Assembly: GCF_024355225.1 (NCBI RefSeq)
Contig: NZ_VCNH01000008.1
Coordinates: forward strand, 3,224,001-3,288,000
Direction: 5' to 3'
Length of the DNA: 64,000 nucleotides
Source: Roseovarius sp. M141
GTDB taxonomy: Bacteria > Pseudomonadota > Alphaproteobacteria > Rhodobacterales > Rhodobacteraceae
Part shown: positions 55,794-64,000 of the stretch, in pieces
Layout: every line of letters starts with the position of its first letter
Numbering within the stretch: position 1 is the stretch's first letter
Notes under the pieces: model-generated
The model's input: only the letters and a program-made list of their open reading frames with translations
Database searches by the model: none
What the model was told of the DNA's origin: nothing
Position numbers and translations under genes: made by a program

Positions 55794-55870
55794 TAAAGCG
55801 TTTCGCGAAAAACCTGACTCACAGCTTTTCGCCTCAAGTGAGTGCCTCAAGTTTAAAGCGAAACGCTTTA
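55794..55870. repeat. Palindromic repeat element behind acs
   Basis: TAAAGCGTTTCGC (55794-55806) and GCGAAACGCTTTA (55858-55870) are perfect 13-base inverted repeats. The stretch between them includes CTCACAGCTTTTCGC and a duplicated GCCTCAAGT. The left arm plus AAAA is identical to 260-276. It lies between convergent acs and queF and may act as a bidirectional terminator or REP-like element. Confidence 0.65.
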
Positions 55871-55911
55871 GCTCGCCCCGTCAGCGCATGGCTGGCGGGG
55901 CGAGCCGAGTT

Positions 55912-56376
55912 TCATCCGCGCCCGCGGTAAGGCGGCACGCCCTGATCCGGTATCCAGACGCCTTCGGGCATCGGGCCGGTCTGATAGAACACATCAATCG
56001 GAATGCCGCCGCGTGGATACCAATACCCGCCGATGCGCAGCCATTTTGCCTCGGTGAACTCGGCAATCCGCCGCCCGATGCTGACGGTGCAATCCTCGTG
56101 AAACGCCCCGTGATTGCGAAAGCTGCCCAGGTACAGCTTCAGCGACTTGCTCTCGACCAGCCAATCGCCCGGCACATAGTCGATCACCAGATGCGCGAAA
56201 TCGGGCTGGCCGGTCATCGGGCAAAGCGACGTGAACTCGGGCGCGACGAAACGCACGTTATAAAGAACATCCGCCTGCGGGTTTTGCACGCGCTCCAATT
56301 CAGCCTTGGCCGGATCGTCCGGCAGCGCGGTGTTGGCGCCAAGCTGTTTGAGATCACTGTAGATATTTTCGCTCAT
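55912..56376 (-). CDS. queF: NADPH-dependent 7-cyano-7-deazaguanine reductase
   Basis: The protein has 154 residues, the short single-domain type. [20 protein letters not shown] holds the catalytic Cys, and [20 protein letters not shown] holds the NADPH-binding ESKSLK motif. It reduces preQ0 to preQ1, the last free-base step toward queuosine in tRNA. It is the last gene of the que operon (queC-queD-queE-queF). Confidence 0.96.
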   Translation of the reverse strand: MSENIYSDLKQLGANTALPDDPAKAELERVQNPQADVLYNVRFVAPEFTSLCPMTGQPDFAHLVIDYVPGDWLVESKSLKLYLGSFRNHGAFHEDCTVSIGRRIAEFTEAKWLRIGGYWYPRGGIPIDVFYQTGPMPEGVWIPDQGVPPYRGRG

Positions 56377-56393
56377 GAATACCTCCTGCGGTC

Positions 56394-57116
56394 CTACACG
56401 CCGCGTTTATTTCCCCATAGCATCACATGCAGTTGCGGCAGCACCCGCGCCGCATGCCAATGGTCCGCGATCACCCGGTCTACCAACCAGCGCATCCGGG
56501 TGTCGATGCCCTCCATATCAACGGTCGCATCGTCATCGTCCGGCGGTGGCGGCGTATGATTGCCCGGTTGCAGATAGATCGGCAGGCCGGGATGGCGCGC
56601 GGCAACCCCGCGGGCATAGGCGTAATCGGCCTCGTCGAAAACCACGATCTTCAGCACGCTGGGCGCGCCCTGGGCCGCATCAATGCACTCTTGCAGCATC
56701 GCCCAGTCGGTCTGCATTTCGGACGAGGGCGGCTTGGGGCTGAGCACCAGCATATCCAGCTGCGAAAACCAGTCCTTGGACACCGACCCTTGGGTTTCCA
56801 TGGCAAAGCCATAGCCCTCGGTCCGCCCCAGCGCGATCAGATCGCCCAAGGGCTGGATCGCCGGGTTGCCGCCCGACAGCGTCACGGTCAAAGGCTGGCC
56901 GCCCGACAGGCGGCGCACCTCGTCCATCACCGCATCCGCGCTCATCGGGGTCCAGTCGTGGCGGAATTCGCTGTCCACCGCGTGCAGGCTATCGCACCAG
57001 ACGCAGCGATAATCGCAGCCGCCGGTGCGCACGAACACCGTCGGCACCCCGATCAGCGCACCCTCGCCCTGTATCGTCGGGCCAAAGATCTCCGAGATGC
57101 GGATGACATCGCTCAT
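56394..57116 (-). CDS. queE: 7-carboxy-7-deazaguanine synthase (radical SAM)
   Basis: The protein has 240 residues. [19 protein letters not shown] precedes the cluster motif [12 protein letters not shown] (Cys-x3-Cys-x2-Cys, binding 4Fe-4S). [17 protein letters not shown] and [11 protein letters not shown] are family features. It rearranges 6-carboxy-5,6,7,8-tetrahydropterin to 7-carboxy-7-deazaguanine using SAM. It overlaps queD by four bases. Confidence 0.95.
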   Translation of the reverse strand: MSDVIRISEIFGPTIQGEGALIGVPTVFVRTGGCDYRCVWCDSLHAVDSEFRHDWTPMSADAVMDEVRRLSGGQPLTVTLSGGNPAIQPLGDLIALGRTEGYGFAMETQGSVSKDWFSQLDMLVLSPKPPSSEMQTDWAMLQECIDAAQGAPSVLKIVVFDEADYAYARGVAARHPGLPIYLQPGNHTPPPPDDDDATVDMEGIDTRMRWLVDRVIADHWHAARVLPQLHVMLWGNKRGV

Positions 57117-57469
57117 GGCCGGTATTCAGCCCATGTTTTCGACGTCTCGCTGACCTTGACGGCCGCCGTTTCAGCCCAGCGGGCAGCGCACCAGTCATAG
57201 AGGTGTTTCGCCATCCGCTCGGCTGTGACGCAATCATCGCCCAGCACATCGTTCAGATGCCGGTGGTCCAGTTCGTCGTCGATATACCGCTTCAGCGGCG
57301 CCAGTTCGAGGTAGTCGCGCACAAAGCCATGCTGGTTCAACGTCTCTGACGCAAGCTCGACCACGACGATATAATTATGCCCATGCAGCCGCGCGCATTG
57401 GTGATCGTCCGGCAGGCCGAACAACTGATGCGAGGCCGAGAAGTGAAATTCCTTGGTGATCCGATACAT
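57113..57469 (-). CDS. queD: 6-carboxy-5,6,7,8-tetrahydropterin synthase
   Basis: The protein has 118 residues. [10 protein letters not shown] and [16 protein letters not shown] provide the zinc-binding His residues and the catalytic Cys; [18 protein letters not shown] is the third block. It makes 6-carboxytetrahydropterin from dihydroneopterin triphosphate, the GTP cyclohydrolase I product. It starts three bases after queC stops. Confidence 0.95.
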   Translation of the reverse strand: MYRITKEFHFSASHQLFGLPDDHQCARLHGHNYIVVVELASETLNQHGFVRDYLELAPLKRYIDDELDHRHLNDVLGDDCVTAERMAKHLYDWCAARWAETAAVKVSETSKTWAEYRP

Positions 57470-57472
57470 CTT

Positions 57473-58165
57473 CTATCCCTCGCCAATTGCGCTGCGCCAG
57501 AAATCCGGATCGGCATAGGGTGTCGGATCGTCCACGCCTGCCAGATGAAATGCCTCGCGCCGCTCGACGCAGGTGCCGCAACGACCGCATTGCAGATCGC
57601 CGCCCTTGTAGCAGGACCACGTTTCGCCAAAAGGCGTGCCGTATTTGGCGCCGTCAATGGCGATATCGGCCTTGGATCCGGTCACATAGGGCGTCAGCAG
57701 TTGGACCCGCGCATAGCCGTCCAGCGCGCGATCCTCCATCGCCTGAAAGGCATCGATGAAATCGGGGCGGCAGTCGGGATAGATGAAATGATCGCCACCA
57801 TGCACGGCGGTCGCGACCGCATCCACCTTTTGCGCGGCGGCCATGCCAAAGGCGATCGCCAGCATGATCGCGTTGCGATTGGGCACGACGGTCAGCTTCA
57901 TCGTCTCTTCGGCGTAATGCCCGTCCGGCACGTCGATATCGTCCGTCAGGGCGGATCCGCTGAGCGCCGCGCCGACACTGGCGATGTCGATCACGTGATG
58001 CGGAACGCCCAGTCGCCTTGCGCAGGCAGCGGCATAACCCAGTTCCTTGGCGTGGCGCTGGCCGTAATCAAACGACAGCAGCGCGTGCAGATCATGCGTC
58101 GCCGCAATCCGGTGCGCCAACGCCACCGAATCCATCCCGCCGGAGCAGATGACTATAACCTTCAT
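57473..58165 (-). CDS. queC: 7-cyano-7-deazaguanine synthase
   Basis: The protein has 230 residues from the ATG ending at 58165; the frame extends upstream, but MKVIVICSGGMDSVALAHRI is the conserved N-terminus with the PP-loop SGGMDS. VPNRNAIMLAIAFGMAAAQK and ETWSCYKGGDLQCGRCGTCV with the zinc Cys residues follow. It converts 7-carboxy-7-deazaguanine with ATP and ammonia to preQ0. It is first in the que operon. Confidence 0.96.
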   Translation of the reverse strand: MKVIVICSGGMDSVALAHRIAATHDLHALLSFDYGQRHAKELGYAAACARRLGVPHHVIDIASVGAALSGSALTDDIDVPDGHYAEETMKLTVVPNRNAIMLAIAFGMAAAQKVDAVATAVHGGDHFIYPDCRPDFIDAFQAMEDRALDGYARVQLLTPYVTGSKADIAIDGAKYGTPFGETWSCYKGGDLQCGRCGTCVERREAFHLAGVDDPTPYADPDFWRSAIGEG

Positions 58166-58316
58166 GTCTCGTCCTTGTTTTGGGCGGGTAGGCTGCGACC
58201 GCATACTGCTGCATCTAAGCCCGCGCCGCCCCGGTGGCAAGCGATGCGCGCCTATCGCGCCGATCCGCGCACGTCAATCACCCTGCCACATTGCAATCAT
58301 CCGCAAATAGGGCCAC

Positions 58317-58883
58317 ATGGGACAAATGCCACAAACTCAGCTTGCCTTCGATTACGCGCCCATCGGGCTTGCGATCTTAGAGAACCGGATCATCCGGCAG
58401 TGCAATCTGCGCTTTGCGGAAACCTTTGGCGATGGTGCGGTGCCACCTGACCCTGCCAATTTTGCCGACGTACCGCTGGCCCGGTATTATCCCAGCATCG
58501 AGGAATATCGCCGCATCGGGCAGCAGGGCCTGTGCGCCATGCGCAAGACCGGGCGCTATTCGGACCAGCGGGTGATGCGGCGCACGGGCGGCGCGCTGTT
58601 CTGGTGCCGGGTGCGGGGCCAGTCGGTCACGCCCGAAGATCCCTTTCGTTGCGGCGTCTGGAGCTTTGCGGACCTTTCGGAGGAACGGCCAATGGTCGAT
58701 CTGACCACACGCGAACGCGAGGTGGCGATCCTGACCTGCCGGGGCCTGACATCCAAGGAGATCGGCCTGGAACTGGGCCTGAGCTACCGCACGATCGAGG
58801 TGTATCGCGCCCGCCTGCTGGACAAATTCGGCGCGCGCAAACTGGCCGAACTGGTGGCAAAACTCAGCGGGATGCCACTCTAG
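58317..58883 (+). CDS. PAS domain LuxR-type transcriptional regulator
   Basis: The protein has 188 residues from the ATG at 58317 or 58326. The N-terminal PAS domain (about 10-115) includes GLAILENRIIRQCNLRFAET and RRTGGALFWCRVRGQSVTP. The C-terminal helix-turn-helix reads LTTREREVAILTCRGLTSKE, then IGLELGLSYRTIEVYRARLL. The PAS domain should sense a small ligand or redox state; there is no receiver domain or autoinducer domain. It is divergent from queC and upstream of accB; targets are unknown. Confidence 0.9.
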   Translation: MGQMPQTQLAFDYAPIGLAILENRIIRQCNLRFAETFGDGAVPPDPANFADVPLARYYPSIEEYRRIGQQGLCAMRKTGRYSDQRVMRRTGGALFWCRVRGQSVTPEDPFRCGVWSFADLSEERPMVDLTTREREVAILTCRGLTSKEIGLELGLSYRTIEVYRARLLDKFGARKLAELVAKLSGMPL

Positions 58884-59001
58884 GCACGGCGCAGCGGCGC
58901 CACGATCCAACAAACCCGGTTTTCTATGGCGTTCGCTTGCCATATAAGCCATGAAAAACCAAAGCGCGCCCCATGACGGGCGCCAGCCGCCGAGGAACCC
59001 G

Positions 59002-59493
59002 ATGCCAAAAAAATCGCATGATGACGACGTCGCCTTCATCAAGGCACTCGCCGAGCTTTTGAACGAGAACGAACTGACCGAATTGCAGGTCAAACGCGAA
59101 TATGGCGAAGATGACAGCCTGAACGTACGCGTCAGCCGCAAGGTCGAGGCCGCGCCGCAATTCGTGGCCCATGCCCCGGCGCCGCACGCACCCGGCCCCG
59201 CGGCTGCCCCCGCAGGCGCGGCCCCTGCCGCCGCCCCCGGCGAAGACCCGGCCAGCCACCCCGGCGCGGTCACATCGCCCATGGTCGGCACCGTCTATAC
59301 GCAGGCCGAACCGGGCGCGCCCTCTTTCGTCTCCGTCGGGGACAAGGTCAGCGAAGGCGATACGCTGCTGATCATCGAGGCGATGAAGACAATGAACCAC
59401 ATCCCCGCCCCGCGCGCCGGCACCGTGAAACGCATCCTCGTCGAGGATGGCGGCGCCGTTGAATATGGCGCGCCCCTGATGATCATCGAATAA
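59002..59493 (+). CDS. accB: Acetyl-CoA carboxylase biotin carboxyl carrier protein
   Basis: The protein has 163 residues from the ATG at 59002 (GAGGAACCC upstream). [20 protein letters not shown] is the N-terminal domain, a Pro/Ala-rich linker spans about 55-90, and the C-terminal biotinyl domain carries [18 protein letters not shown] with the biotin Lys in AMK; Thr replaces the more usual Met after it. It carries CO2 between the biotin carboxylase and the transferase in fatty-acid synthesis. It lies 10 bases from accC. Confidence 0.95.
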   Translation: MPKKSHDDDVAFIKALAELLNENELTELQVKREYGEDDSLNVRVSRKVEAAPQFVAHAPAPHAPGPAAAPAGAAPAAAPGEDPASHPGAVTSPMVGTVYTQAEPGAPSFVSVGDKVSEGDTLLIIEAMKTMNHIPAPRAGTVKRILVEDGGAVEYGAPLMIIE

Positions 59494-59503
59494 GGCGCAC
59501 GCA

Positions 59504-60853
59504 ATGTTCGAGAAAATCCTGATCGCCAACCGGGGCGAGATCGCCCTGAGGGTCATCCGCGCCGCACGCGAGATGGGCATCCATTCGGTTGCCGTTCACT
59601 CCACCGCCGACGCCGACGCCATGCATGTCCGCATGGCCGACGAAAGCGTGTGCATCGGCCCGCCCGCCGCCACCGACAGCTACCTGTCGATCCCTGCGAT
59701 CATCGCGGCCTGCGAGGTGACGGGCGCGCAGGCGATCCATCCCGGCTATGGTTTTCTGTCGGAAAATGCGACCTTCGTGCAGATCGTCGAGGATCACGGC
59801 CTGACCTTCATCGGCCCGACGGCTGAACATATCCGCGTCATGGGCGACAAGATTACCGCCAAGGATACGATGAAAAAACTGGGCGTACCGTGCGTGCCCG
59901 GCAGCGAAGGCGGCGTCCCGAATCTGGCCGAGGCCAAGCGCATCGGCGCAGAGGTCGGATATCCCGTCATCATCAAGGCCACCGCCGGCGGCGGCGGCAA
60001 GGGCATGAAGGTGGCGCAAAACGCCGCCGAGATGGAGCGCGCCTTCCAGACCGCCCGCGCCGAGGGCAAATCGAACTTCGGCAATGACGAAGTCTATATC
60101 GAGAAATACCTGACGACCCCGCGCCACATCGAAATTCAGGTGTTCGGCGATGGCAAGGGCCGCGCCGTGCATCTGGGCGAGCGTGACTGTTCGCTTCAGC
60201 GCCGCCACCAGAAAGTGTTCGAAGAGGCCCCCGGCCCGTCGATCACCCCCGAGGAACGCGCGCGCATCGGTGCCATCTGCGCAGATGCCGTGGCCCGTAT
60301 CAACTATACCGGCGCCGGCACGATCGAATTCCTTTATGAAAACGGCGAGTTCTATTTCATCGAAATGAACACTCGCCTGCAGGTCGAGCATCCGGTGACC
60401 GAGGCGATCTTTGGCGTCGATCTGGTGCGCGAACAGATCCGCGTCGCGGCTGGTTTGCCAATGGAATTTCAGCAGGACGATCTGCGCATCAACGGCCACG
60501 CCATCGAGGTGCGCATCAACGCCGAAAAGCTGCCCGAGTTCGCGCCGCGCCCCGGCAAGATCACGCAGTTTCACGCGCCCGGCGGCCTTGGCGTGCGGAT
60601 CGATAGCGCGCTGTATGATGGCTACACCATTCCGCCCTATTACGATTCGCTCATCGGCAAGCTGGTCGTGCATGCCCCCGACCGCCCCGCCGCGCTGGCG
60701 CGGCTGAACCGGGCATTGGGCGAGCTTATCGTCGATGGGGTCGAAACCACAGTGCCACTGTTCCATGCGCTGCTACAGGACGGCGATGTCCAGTCTGGCG
60801 ACTACAATATCCACTGGTTGGAACACTGGCTGGAGACGCATCTGCGGGACTGA
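59504..60853 (+). CDS. accC: Acetyl-CoA carboxylase, biotin carboxylase subunit
   Basis: The protein has 449 residues. [20 protein letters not shown] is the conserved start; [15 protein letters not shown] is the ATP-grasp Gly-rich loop; [16 protein letters not shown] holds metal and substrate ligands, and [17 protein letters not shown] the C-terminal domain. It carboxylates biotin on AccB using ATP and bicarbonate. It forms an operon with accB and is followed eight bases later by aat. Confidence 0.97.
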   Translation: MFEKILIANRGEIALRVIRAAREMGIHSVAVHSTADADAMHVRMADESVCIGPPAATDSYLSIPAIIAACEVTGAQAIHPGYGFLSENATFVQIVEDHGLTFIGPTAEHIRVMGDKITAKDTMKKLGVPCVPGSEGGVPNLAEAKRIGAEVGYPVIIKATAGGGGKGMKVAQNAAEMERAFQTARAEGKSNFGNDEVYIEKYLTTPRHIEIQVFGDGKGRAVHLGERDCSLQRRHQKVFEEAPGPSITPEERARIGAICADAVARINYTGAGTIEFLYENGEFYFIEMNTRLQVEHPVTEAIFGVDLVREQIRVAAGLPMEFQQDDLRINGHAIEVRINAEKLPEFAPRPGKITQFHAPGGLGVRIDSALYDGYTIPPYYDSLIGKLVVHAPDRPAALARLNRALGELIVDGVETTVPLFHALLQDGDVQSGDYNIHWLEHWLETHLRD

Positions 60854-60861
60854 GGCGCGAC

Positions 60862-61512
60862 ATGACGGATGACGATTTCGTCCTGACGCCCGAGCTGCTT
60901 CTCAATGCCTATGCGGCCGGCGTCTTTCCCATGTCCGAGGGCCGCGACGATCCTGAAATCTTCTGGGTCGATCCGCGCCGACGGGGCGTGCTACCGCTGA
61001 ACGGGCTGCATATTTCACGCAGTCTTGCGCGGCGGATGCGGCGCGGCGTCTATCAGGTGTCACTGAACACCGATTTCGCAGGCGTCATCGATGCCTGTGC
61101 AGACCGCCCCGAGACGTGGATCAACGCCGAAATACGCCGCCTTTACCTGCTGCTGAACGAAATGGGGCACGCCCATTCACTGGAGATCAGGCAGGACGGC
61201 GCGCTGGTGGGCGGCGTCTATGGCGTCACGCTGGGCGCCGCGTTTTTCGGGGAAAGCATGTTTTCACGCCACACCGACGGCTCGAAACTGGCGCTGGTGC
61301 ATATGGTCGACCACCTGCGCCGTTGCGGCTACATGCTGTTCGATACGCAGTTCATCACCGACCATCTGGCCAGCCTCGGGGCCGCGGAAATCAGCCGTGC
61401 CGCCTACCGTCGCCAACTGGCGACGGCGCTACACTACCCGGCGCATATGGCGCGCCATCCGCTGGACCGCGACACTCAGTCGGTCTTGCAGCGCAGCACC
61501 CAGACGTCGTAG
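60862..61512 (+). CDS. aat: Leucyl/phenylalanyl-tRNA--protein transferase
   Basis: The protein has 216 residues. NAYAAGVFPMSEGRDDPEIF, WVDPRRRGVLPLNGLH, GVYGVTLGAAFFGESMFSR and LFDTQFITDHLASLGA are the family blocks. It adds Leu or Phe from aminoacyl-tRNA to proteins with N-terminal Arg or Lys, marking them for ClpS/ClpAP degradation in the N-degron pathway. Its 3' end overlaps the convergent DUF2155 gene by 37 bases. Confidence 0.95.
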   Translation: MTDDDFVLTPELLLNAYAAGVFPMSEGRDDPEIFWVDPRRRGVLPLNGLHISRSLARRMRRGVYQVSLNTDFAGVIDACADRPETWINAEIRRLYLLLNEMGHAHSLEIRQDGALVGGVYGVTLGAAFFGESMFSRHTDGSKLALVHMVDHLRRCGYMLFDTQFITDHLASLGAAEISRAAYRRQLATALHYPAHMARHPLDRDTQSVLQRSTQTS

Positions 61513-61835
61513 CGGGGATGATCCAGCGCATTCAGCGCCGGTGAAGATGCCACCATCCAGCCTGAAAATACGGGCGTATCCGCCCCCACTTCGCGCATGA
61601 TCAGATAGGCAAAGGCATCCGCCGCCGGATCGCCTGCGGGATACCGGCACTCGTCCATTTCGATGCTCAGGCGCCCGAATGTGGCCTGCTCGCCCGGGGT
61701 CAGGGTGAAGTCGGTCGTCTCGCCAGATATTTTTTCCAGCGCACGCAGCATCGCCCCGGTGCCCGTGGTTGCCCCGTCCTGCGCCGCAGCCGCAAACGGC
61801 ATCAGCAAAGCAAGGAATAGCGCAACAGATCTCAT
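61476..61835 (-). CDS. DUF2155 family exported protein
   Basis: The protein has 119 residues with a signal peptide (SVALFLALLMPFAAAAQ). RALEKISGETTDFTLTPGEQ, MDECRYPAGDPAADAFAYL, VFSGWMVASSPALNALDHPR and YDVWVLRCK are DUF2155 signatures, with two Cys that may form a disulfide. It is periplasmic and of unknown function. Its start overlaps the stop of the MlaD-type gene (ATGA). Confidence 0.92.
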   Translation of the reverse strand: MRSVALFLALLMPFAAAAQDGATTGTGAMLRALEKISGETTDFTLTPGEQATFGRLSIEMDECRYPAGDPAADAFAYLIMREVGADTPVFSGWMVASSPALNALDHPRYDVWVLRCKTD

Positions 61836-62296
61836 TCTGCCGAACTCCTGTCGCCGTCGTCGCCGCCGACGAATTTCATCAGCAGCGACACAAGGCTGAT
61901 TGATCCTTGGGTGAATTCGATCTGGTCACCCGGCGCGAAATACAACGGAGAGCCGCCGGGCAGGATTTCAACATAATTCCCGCCCAAAAGCCCCTCGGAC
62001 GATATCGCCAGCGCGCTGTCGTCGGGAACGTCTATCGCTCGGGCCACGCTGATCGTCGTGCCGGCGCGGTATGTCGCCGGGTCCAGCGCCATCGACGTCA
62101 CGCGCCCCACCTTGACCCCGGCCAGGCGCACGTCGGTGCCCACCGTGATGCCATCCGCCGAGCGAAAGCTGGCCGAAAGCTCGTAGCTGTCTGCAGCGGC
62201 AGAGGCGCCGGTCAGTTTGCCCGCATAGGCGACAAAGCCCAGTGCCACCGCCACGACGACGGCCCCTGCGATGATTTCGCTTTTGTTTTCAGCCAT
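61832..62296 (-). CDS. mlaD: MlaD-type outer-membrane lipid asymmetry protein (MCE domain)
   Basis: The protein has 154 residues from the ATG ending at 62296. One membrane helix near the N-terminus (IIAGAVVVAVALGFVAY) anchors a periplasmic MCE domain (YELSASFRSADGITVGTDVR, LAGVKVGRVTSMALDP, SSEGLLGGNYVEILPGG). It should form the hexameric lipid-conducting ring of the Mla phospholipid transporter. The permease and ATPase genes (mlaE, mlaF) are not in the window. It is encoded between the NDUFA12-type and DUF2155 genes. Confidence 0.93.
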   Translation of the reverse strand: MAENKSEIIAGAVVVAVALGFVAYAGKLTGASAAADSYELSASFRSADGITVGTDVRLAGVKVGRVTSMALDPATYRAGTTISVARAIDVPDDSALAISSEGLLGGNYVEILPGGSPLYFAPGDQIEFTQGSISLVSLLMKFVGGDDGDRSSAE

Positions 62297-62319
62297 GTCC
62301 GCTCTCTGCCAGTGGGGCC

Positions 62320-62703
62320 TTATTCGGGGCTCCACGCCTCGTAATCGCTGCGCGGCTTGGAACCACTGCGGCGGATCGACCCGGCAGGCGCATAGGCCAG
62401 CGCGGTGCCGGTCAGGTTTTCCAGATGCGGCTTTTCCCATGGCTGATGCGGCAGCGGCGTCTCTGTCGGCGGATCCTGATAGGTATGATGCAACCAGCCA
62501 TGCCATTCGGGGCTGACGCGGCTTGCCTCGGCCTCGCCATTGTAAATGACCCAGCGGCGATCGCCGTCTTTCGAGCGGTAAAAGATATTACCCTGCGAAT
62601 CCTCACCCACCTTGGTGCCTTTGCGCCAAGTATAAAGCTGAGTGTTGAGGGTCTGCCCGTGCCACCATGTCACAGCGCGCAGCAGCGAGTTGAGAATGCC
62701 CAT
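62320..62703 (-). CDS. NADH:ubiquinone oxidoreductase subunit NDUFA12 family protein
   Basis: The protein has 127 residues. [40 protein letters not shown] and [20 protein letters not shown] are typical of the NDUFA12/B17.2 supernumerary subunit of alphaproteobacterial complex I. It lies on the matrix-side (cytoplasmic) arm and helps assembly or stability. It is the promoter-proximal gene of a three-gene minus-strand unit. Confidence 0.95.
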   Translation of the reverse strand: MGILNSLLRAVTWWHGQTLNTQLYTWRKGTKVGEDSQGNIFYRSKDGDRRWVIYNGEAEASRVSPEWHGWLHHTYQDPPTETPLPHQPWEKPHLENLTGTALAYAPAGSIRRSGSKPRSDYEAWSPE

Positions 62704-63058
62704 GTCGTCCTCCGCAGGTCGTTGTTCCTGATATGGCGTATTGGCGGGAAAAGGTCCAGTGGGCGGGCGCAGGAAACGATGTCATGCATGCCTCCCGCCT
62801 GCGCAGCCAGTCTGGTGCCCTGCCCAAATTTCAAGCGCAGGCCGGTTAACCGGGGTGGTGCCGGTTTGGCCAAAATTGGTTTCGCAGATGCTGTCGTTGA
62901 AGTAGCCTAAAGCGCGAAAGCTGTGAGAAACGGGCGCCTTTAGGGGGCGGTACGCGCCGTCAGACCTTTTTGACGGACAACTCGCATTCTACGAAGGGCG
63001 ATGAAACAGGCGTTTAATCAAACGGTTGAAGTTACCGACCGCCAGTGGAGCTTGAAGA
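62704..63058. other. Gap upstream of the NDUFA12 and DUF1801 genes
   Basis: The 355 bases contain no recognizable gene on either strand. CCTAAAGCGCGAAAGCTGTG followed by AG at 62907-62928 is a degenerate copy of the AAAGCG-type repeat found at 260 and 55794. Divergent promoters for both neighbours must lie here, but no convincing -10/-35 pair was identified. Confidence 0.45.
62907..62928. repeat. Degenerate copy of the AAAGCG-type palindromic repeat
   Basis: Reverse-complemented, this reads CTCACAGCTTTCGCGCTTTA then GG. Its first half corresponds to CTCACAGCTTTTCGC inside the repeat behind acs (near 55818), and its second half to the GCG(..)CTTTA arm. Confidence 0.45.
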
Positions 63059-63379
63059 ATGGACAAGGTAGAGTCACAAGAAATTGAAGGCGCGATCAAA
63101 GAGATTGTCGATCAGATTGAGCCGGATGTTCGGTACCTTCCCAAATATGGCGGAGAGGTGCTTGCGCTTGATCCGGGTGATGACGGCAAGTTCGTGGGCG
63201 GGATTTTTACCTACAAAGACCACGTGTCGCTGGAGTTCTCGCAAGGCGCTTCGTTCGATGATCCCGACGCCCTTCTAGAAGGGAAGGGAAAAAATCAGCG
63301 CCATTTGAAGTTTCGAACCTTGGAGGATGTCTCCGCAAAAGAGACCGAGAGTTTCTTGAGACAAGCGATTGCAACGTGA
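63059..63379 (+). CDS. DUF1801 domain-containing protein
   Basis: The protein has 106 residues. RYLPKYGGEVLALDPGDDGK, IFTYKDHVSLEFSQGASFDD and GKGKNQRHLKFRTLEDV match the DUF1801 (YdhG/YjhX-like) fold, whose Lys/Arg-rich turn before the last helix is conserved. Its function is unknown. It lies alone between divergent NDUFA12 and convergent clpX. Confidence 0.85.
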   Translation: MDKVESQEIEGAIKEIVDQIEPDVRYLPKYGGEVLALDPGDDGKFVGGIFTYKDHVSLEFSQGASFDDPDALLEGKGKNQRHLKFRTLEDVSAKETESFLRQAIAT

Positions 63380-63444
63380 TCCGCTACCCCGGTGACTGCC
63401 CGCTGTGTCCGGCGGCGCACACCGGCCCGGTTTTTACCATGCCA

Positions 63445-63478
63445 AAAGAAAAAGAGTGAACCGACAGGTCCACTCTTT
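63445..63478. terminator. Terminator between convergent DUF1801 and clpX genes
   Basis: AAAGAGTGAACC pairs with GGTCCACTCTTT (one mismatch) around a GACA loop. On the minus strand it is followed by TTCTTTT, serving clpX; on the plus strand the T-run is within the stem, so it may also stop the DUF1801 transcript. Confidence 0.7.
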
Positions 63479-63501
63479 CAAACTTCAAAATGGCGACCGG
63501 C

Positions 63502-64000
63502 TCAACCTGCCGACGCGCCTTCCTTCTTGGCACTTTCCGCGTAGATCAGCAGCGGCGCGGCGTCGGAAATGACCGCCTCCTCGTTCACCACGACCTCTTC
63601 GACGTTTTCCATGCTGGGCACTTCGAACATCGTATCCAGCAGAATGTCCTCAAGGATCGAGCGAAGCCCGCGCGCGCCGGTCTTGCGCGTAATGGCCCGC
63701 TTGGCGATGGCCGTCAGCGCATCGTCGGTAAAGGTCAGCTGAACATTCTCCAGTTCGAACAGGCGCTGGTATTGCTTGACCAGCGCGTTCTTTGGCTGCG
63801 TCAGAATGGTGATAAGCGCGTCCTCGTCCAGATCCTCAAGCGTTGCGATGACAGGCAAGCGGCCCACGAATTCGGGGATCAGACCGAATTTCAACAGATC
63901 CTCAGGCTCGAGATCCTTGAACACCTCGCCGACGCCGCGATCGTCCTTGTCGCGGACATCCGCGCCAAAACCCATTGCGCTGCCCTTGCCGCGCGCCGCG
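63502..64000 (-). CDS. clpX: ATP-dependent Clp protease ATP-binding subunit ClpX, C-terminal part (partial)
   Basis: The frame is open from the window end to the stop at 63502, giving about 165 residues of the C-terminal part. [20 protein letters not shown] is the sensor/GLIPE(F)xGR region, [16 protein letters not shown] the beginning of the small domain, and [20 protein letters not shown] the sensor-2 GARGLR motif. ClpX unfolds substrates with ATP and feeds them to ClpP. The N-terminal zinc domain and Walker motifs lie beyond the window. Confidence 0.97.
   Translation of the reverse strand, partial: AARGKGSAMGFGADVRDKDDRGVGEVFKDLEPEDLLKFGLIPEFVGRLPVIATLEDLDEDALITILTQPKNALVKQYQRLFELENVQLTFTDDALTAIAKRAITRKTGARGLRSILEDILLDTMFEVPSMENVEEVVVNEEAVISDAAPLLIYAESAKKEGASAG

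Noticed and set aside
58166..58316. A preQ1 riboswitch upstream of queC
   Set aside because: No compact pseudoknot-like sequence with the preQ1 core was recognizable in the short leader.
59483..60766. A 427-residue open frame antisense to accC
   Set aside because: It mirrors accC; composition and lack of motifs mark it as a shadow.

Overview
The window looks like a chromosomal segment of a marine-type alphaproteobacterium of the Rhodobacterales (Roseobacter/Rhodobacteraceae group). The evidence is high GC content, an H-NS/HvrA-type nucleoid protein, a GapR (DUF2312) protein, a ClpX of alphaproteobacterial type, a soxBDAG sarcosine oxidase operon, TRAP transporters, and many ATGA start/stop overlaps typical of this group. 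No phage operon, CRISPR array or rRNA operon is visible; one tRNA-Gly(TCC) gene is present.

Layout. 1-8.7 kb: core genes (glycosyltransferase tail, DUF3576 lipoprotein, YggS PLP-homeostasis protein, H-NS-like protein, L,D-transpeptidase, FAD oxidoreductase head-to-head with the MnmD methyltransferase, EamA exporter, lytic transglycosylase, dapA). 8.7-14.9 kb: a GlxA-type AraC regulator divergent from soxB-soxD-soxA-soxG, whose delta subunit lacks the usual zinc-ligand cysteines. 15-18.4 kb: a TRAP transporter (DctP plus a DctQ protein running into a truncated DctM) divergent from a FadR-type GntR regulator, with a GGTAAA-N5-TTTACC palindrome between them. 18.4-29.6 kb: an accessory, heavily decayed island ending at the 3' end of tRNA-Gly. 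It holds an IS110 remnant, a mosaic of UmuC-like, metallophosphoesterase and unknown fragments, a DUF2799 lipoprotein, a ChaA-type cation/proton antiporter, a giant autotransporter with many frameshifts, a recombinase C-terminal remnant and a frameshifted TniQ-like gene.

29.7-42.4 kb: core genes (GT2, YgfZ, DUF952, pyrD, ArsC family, BT1-like transporter, a frameshifted MATE pump, two PaaI thioesterases, MerR regulator, CsbD, NAD kinase, glyA, alpha/beta hydrolase, GapR). 42.3-55.8 kb: a lone FliM/FliN-type protein, then a sensory and uptake block. This comprises a response regulator, a small membrane protein and a solute-symporter/histidine kinase fusion, then an ScfR-type XRE regulator divergent from a five-gene Liv-like ABC transporter operon that continues into acetyl-CoA synthetase. 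I infer that this block senses and takes up acetate or another short-chain carboxylate and activates it to acyl-CoA; this is the most system-like part of the window. 55.9-58.2 kb: a complete queC-queD-queE-queF queuosine precursor operon. 58.3-64 kb: PAS-LuxR regulator, accB-accC, aat, DUF2155, MlaD-type protein, NDUFA12-type protein, DUF1801 protein and the C-terminal part of clpX.

All identifications come from reading translations and motifs without database searches; functional assignments within families are inference unless stated.
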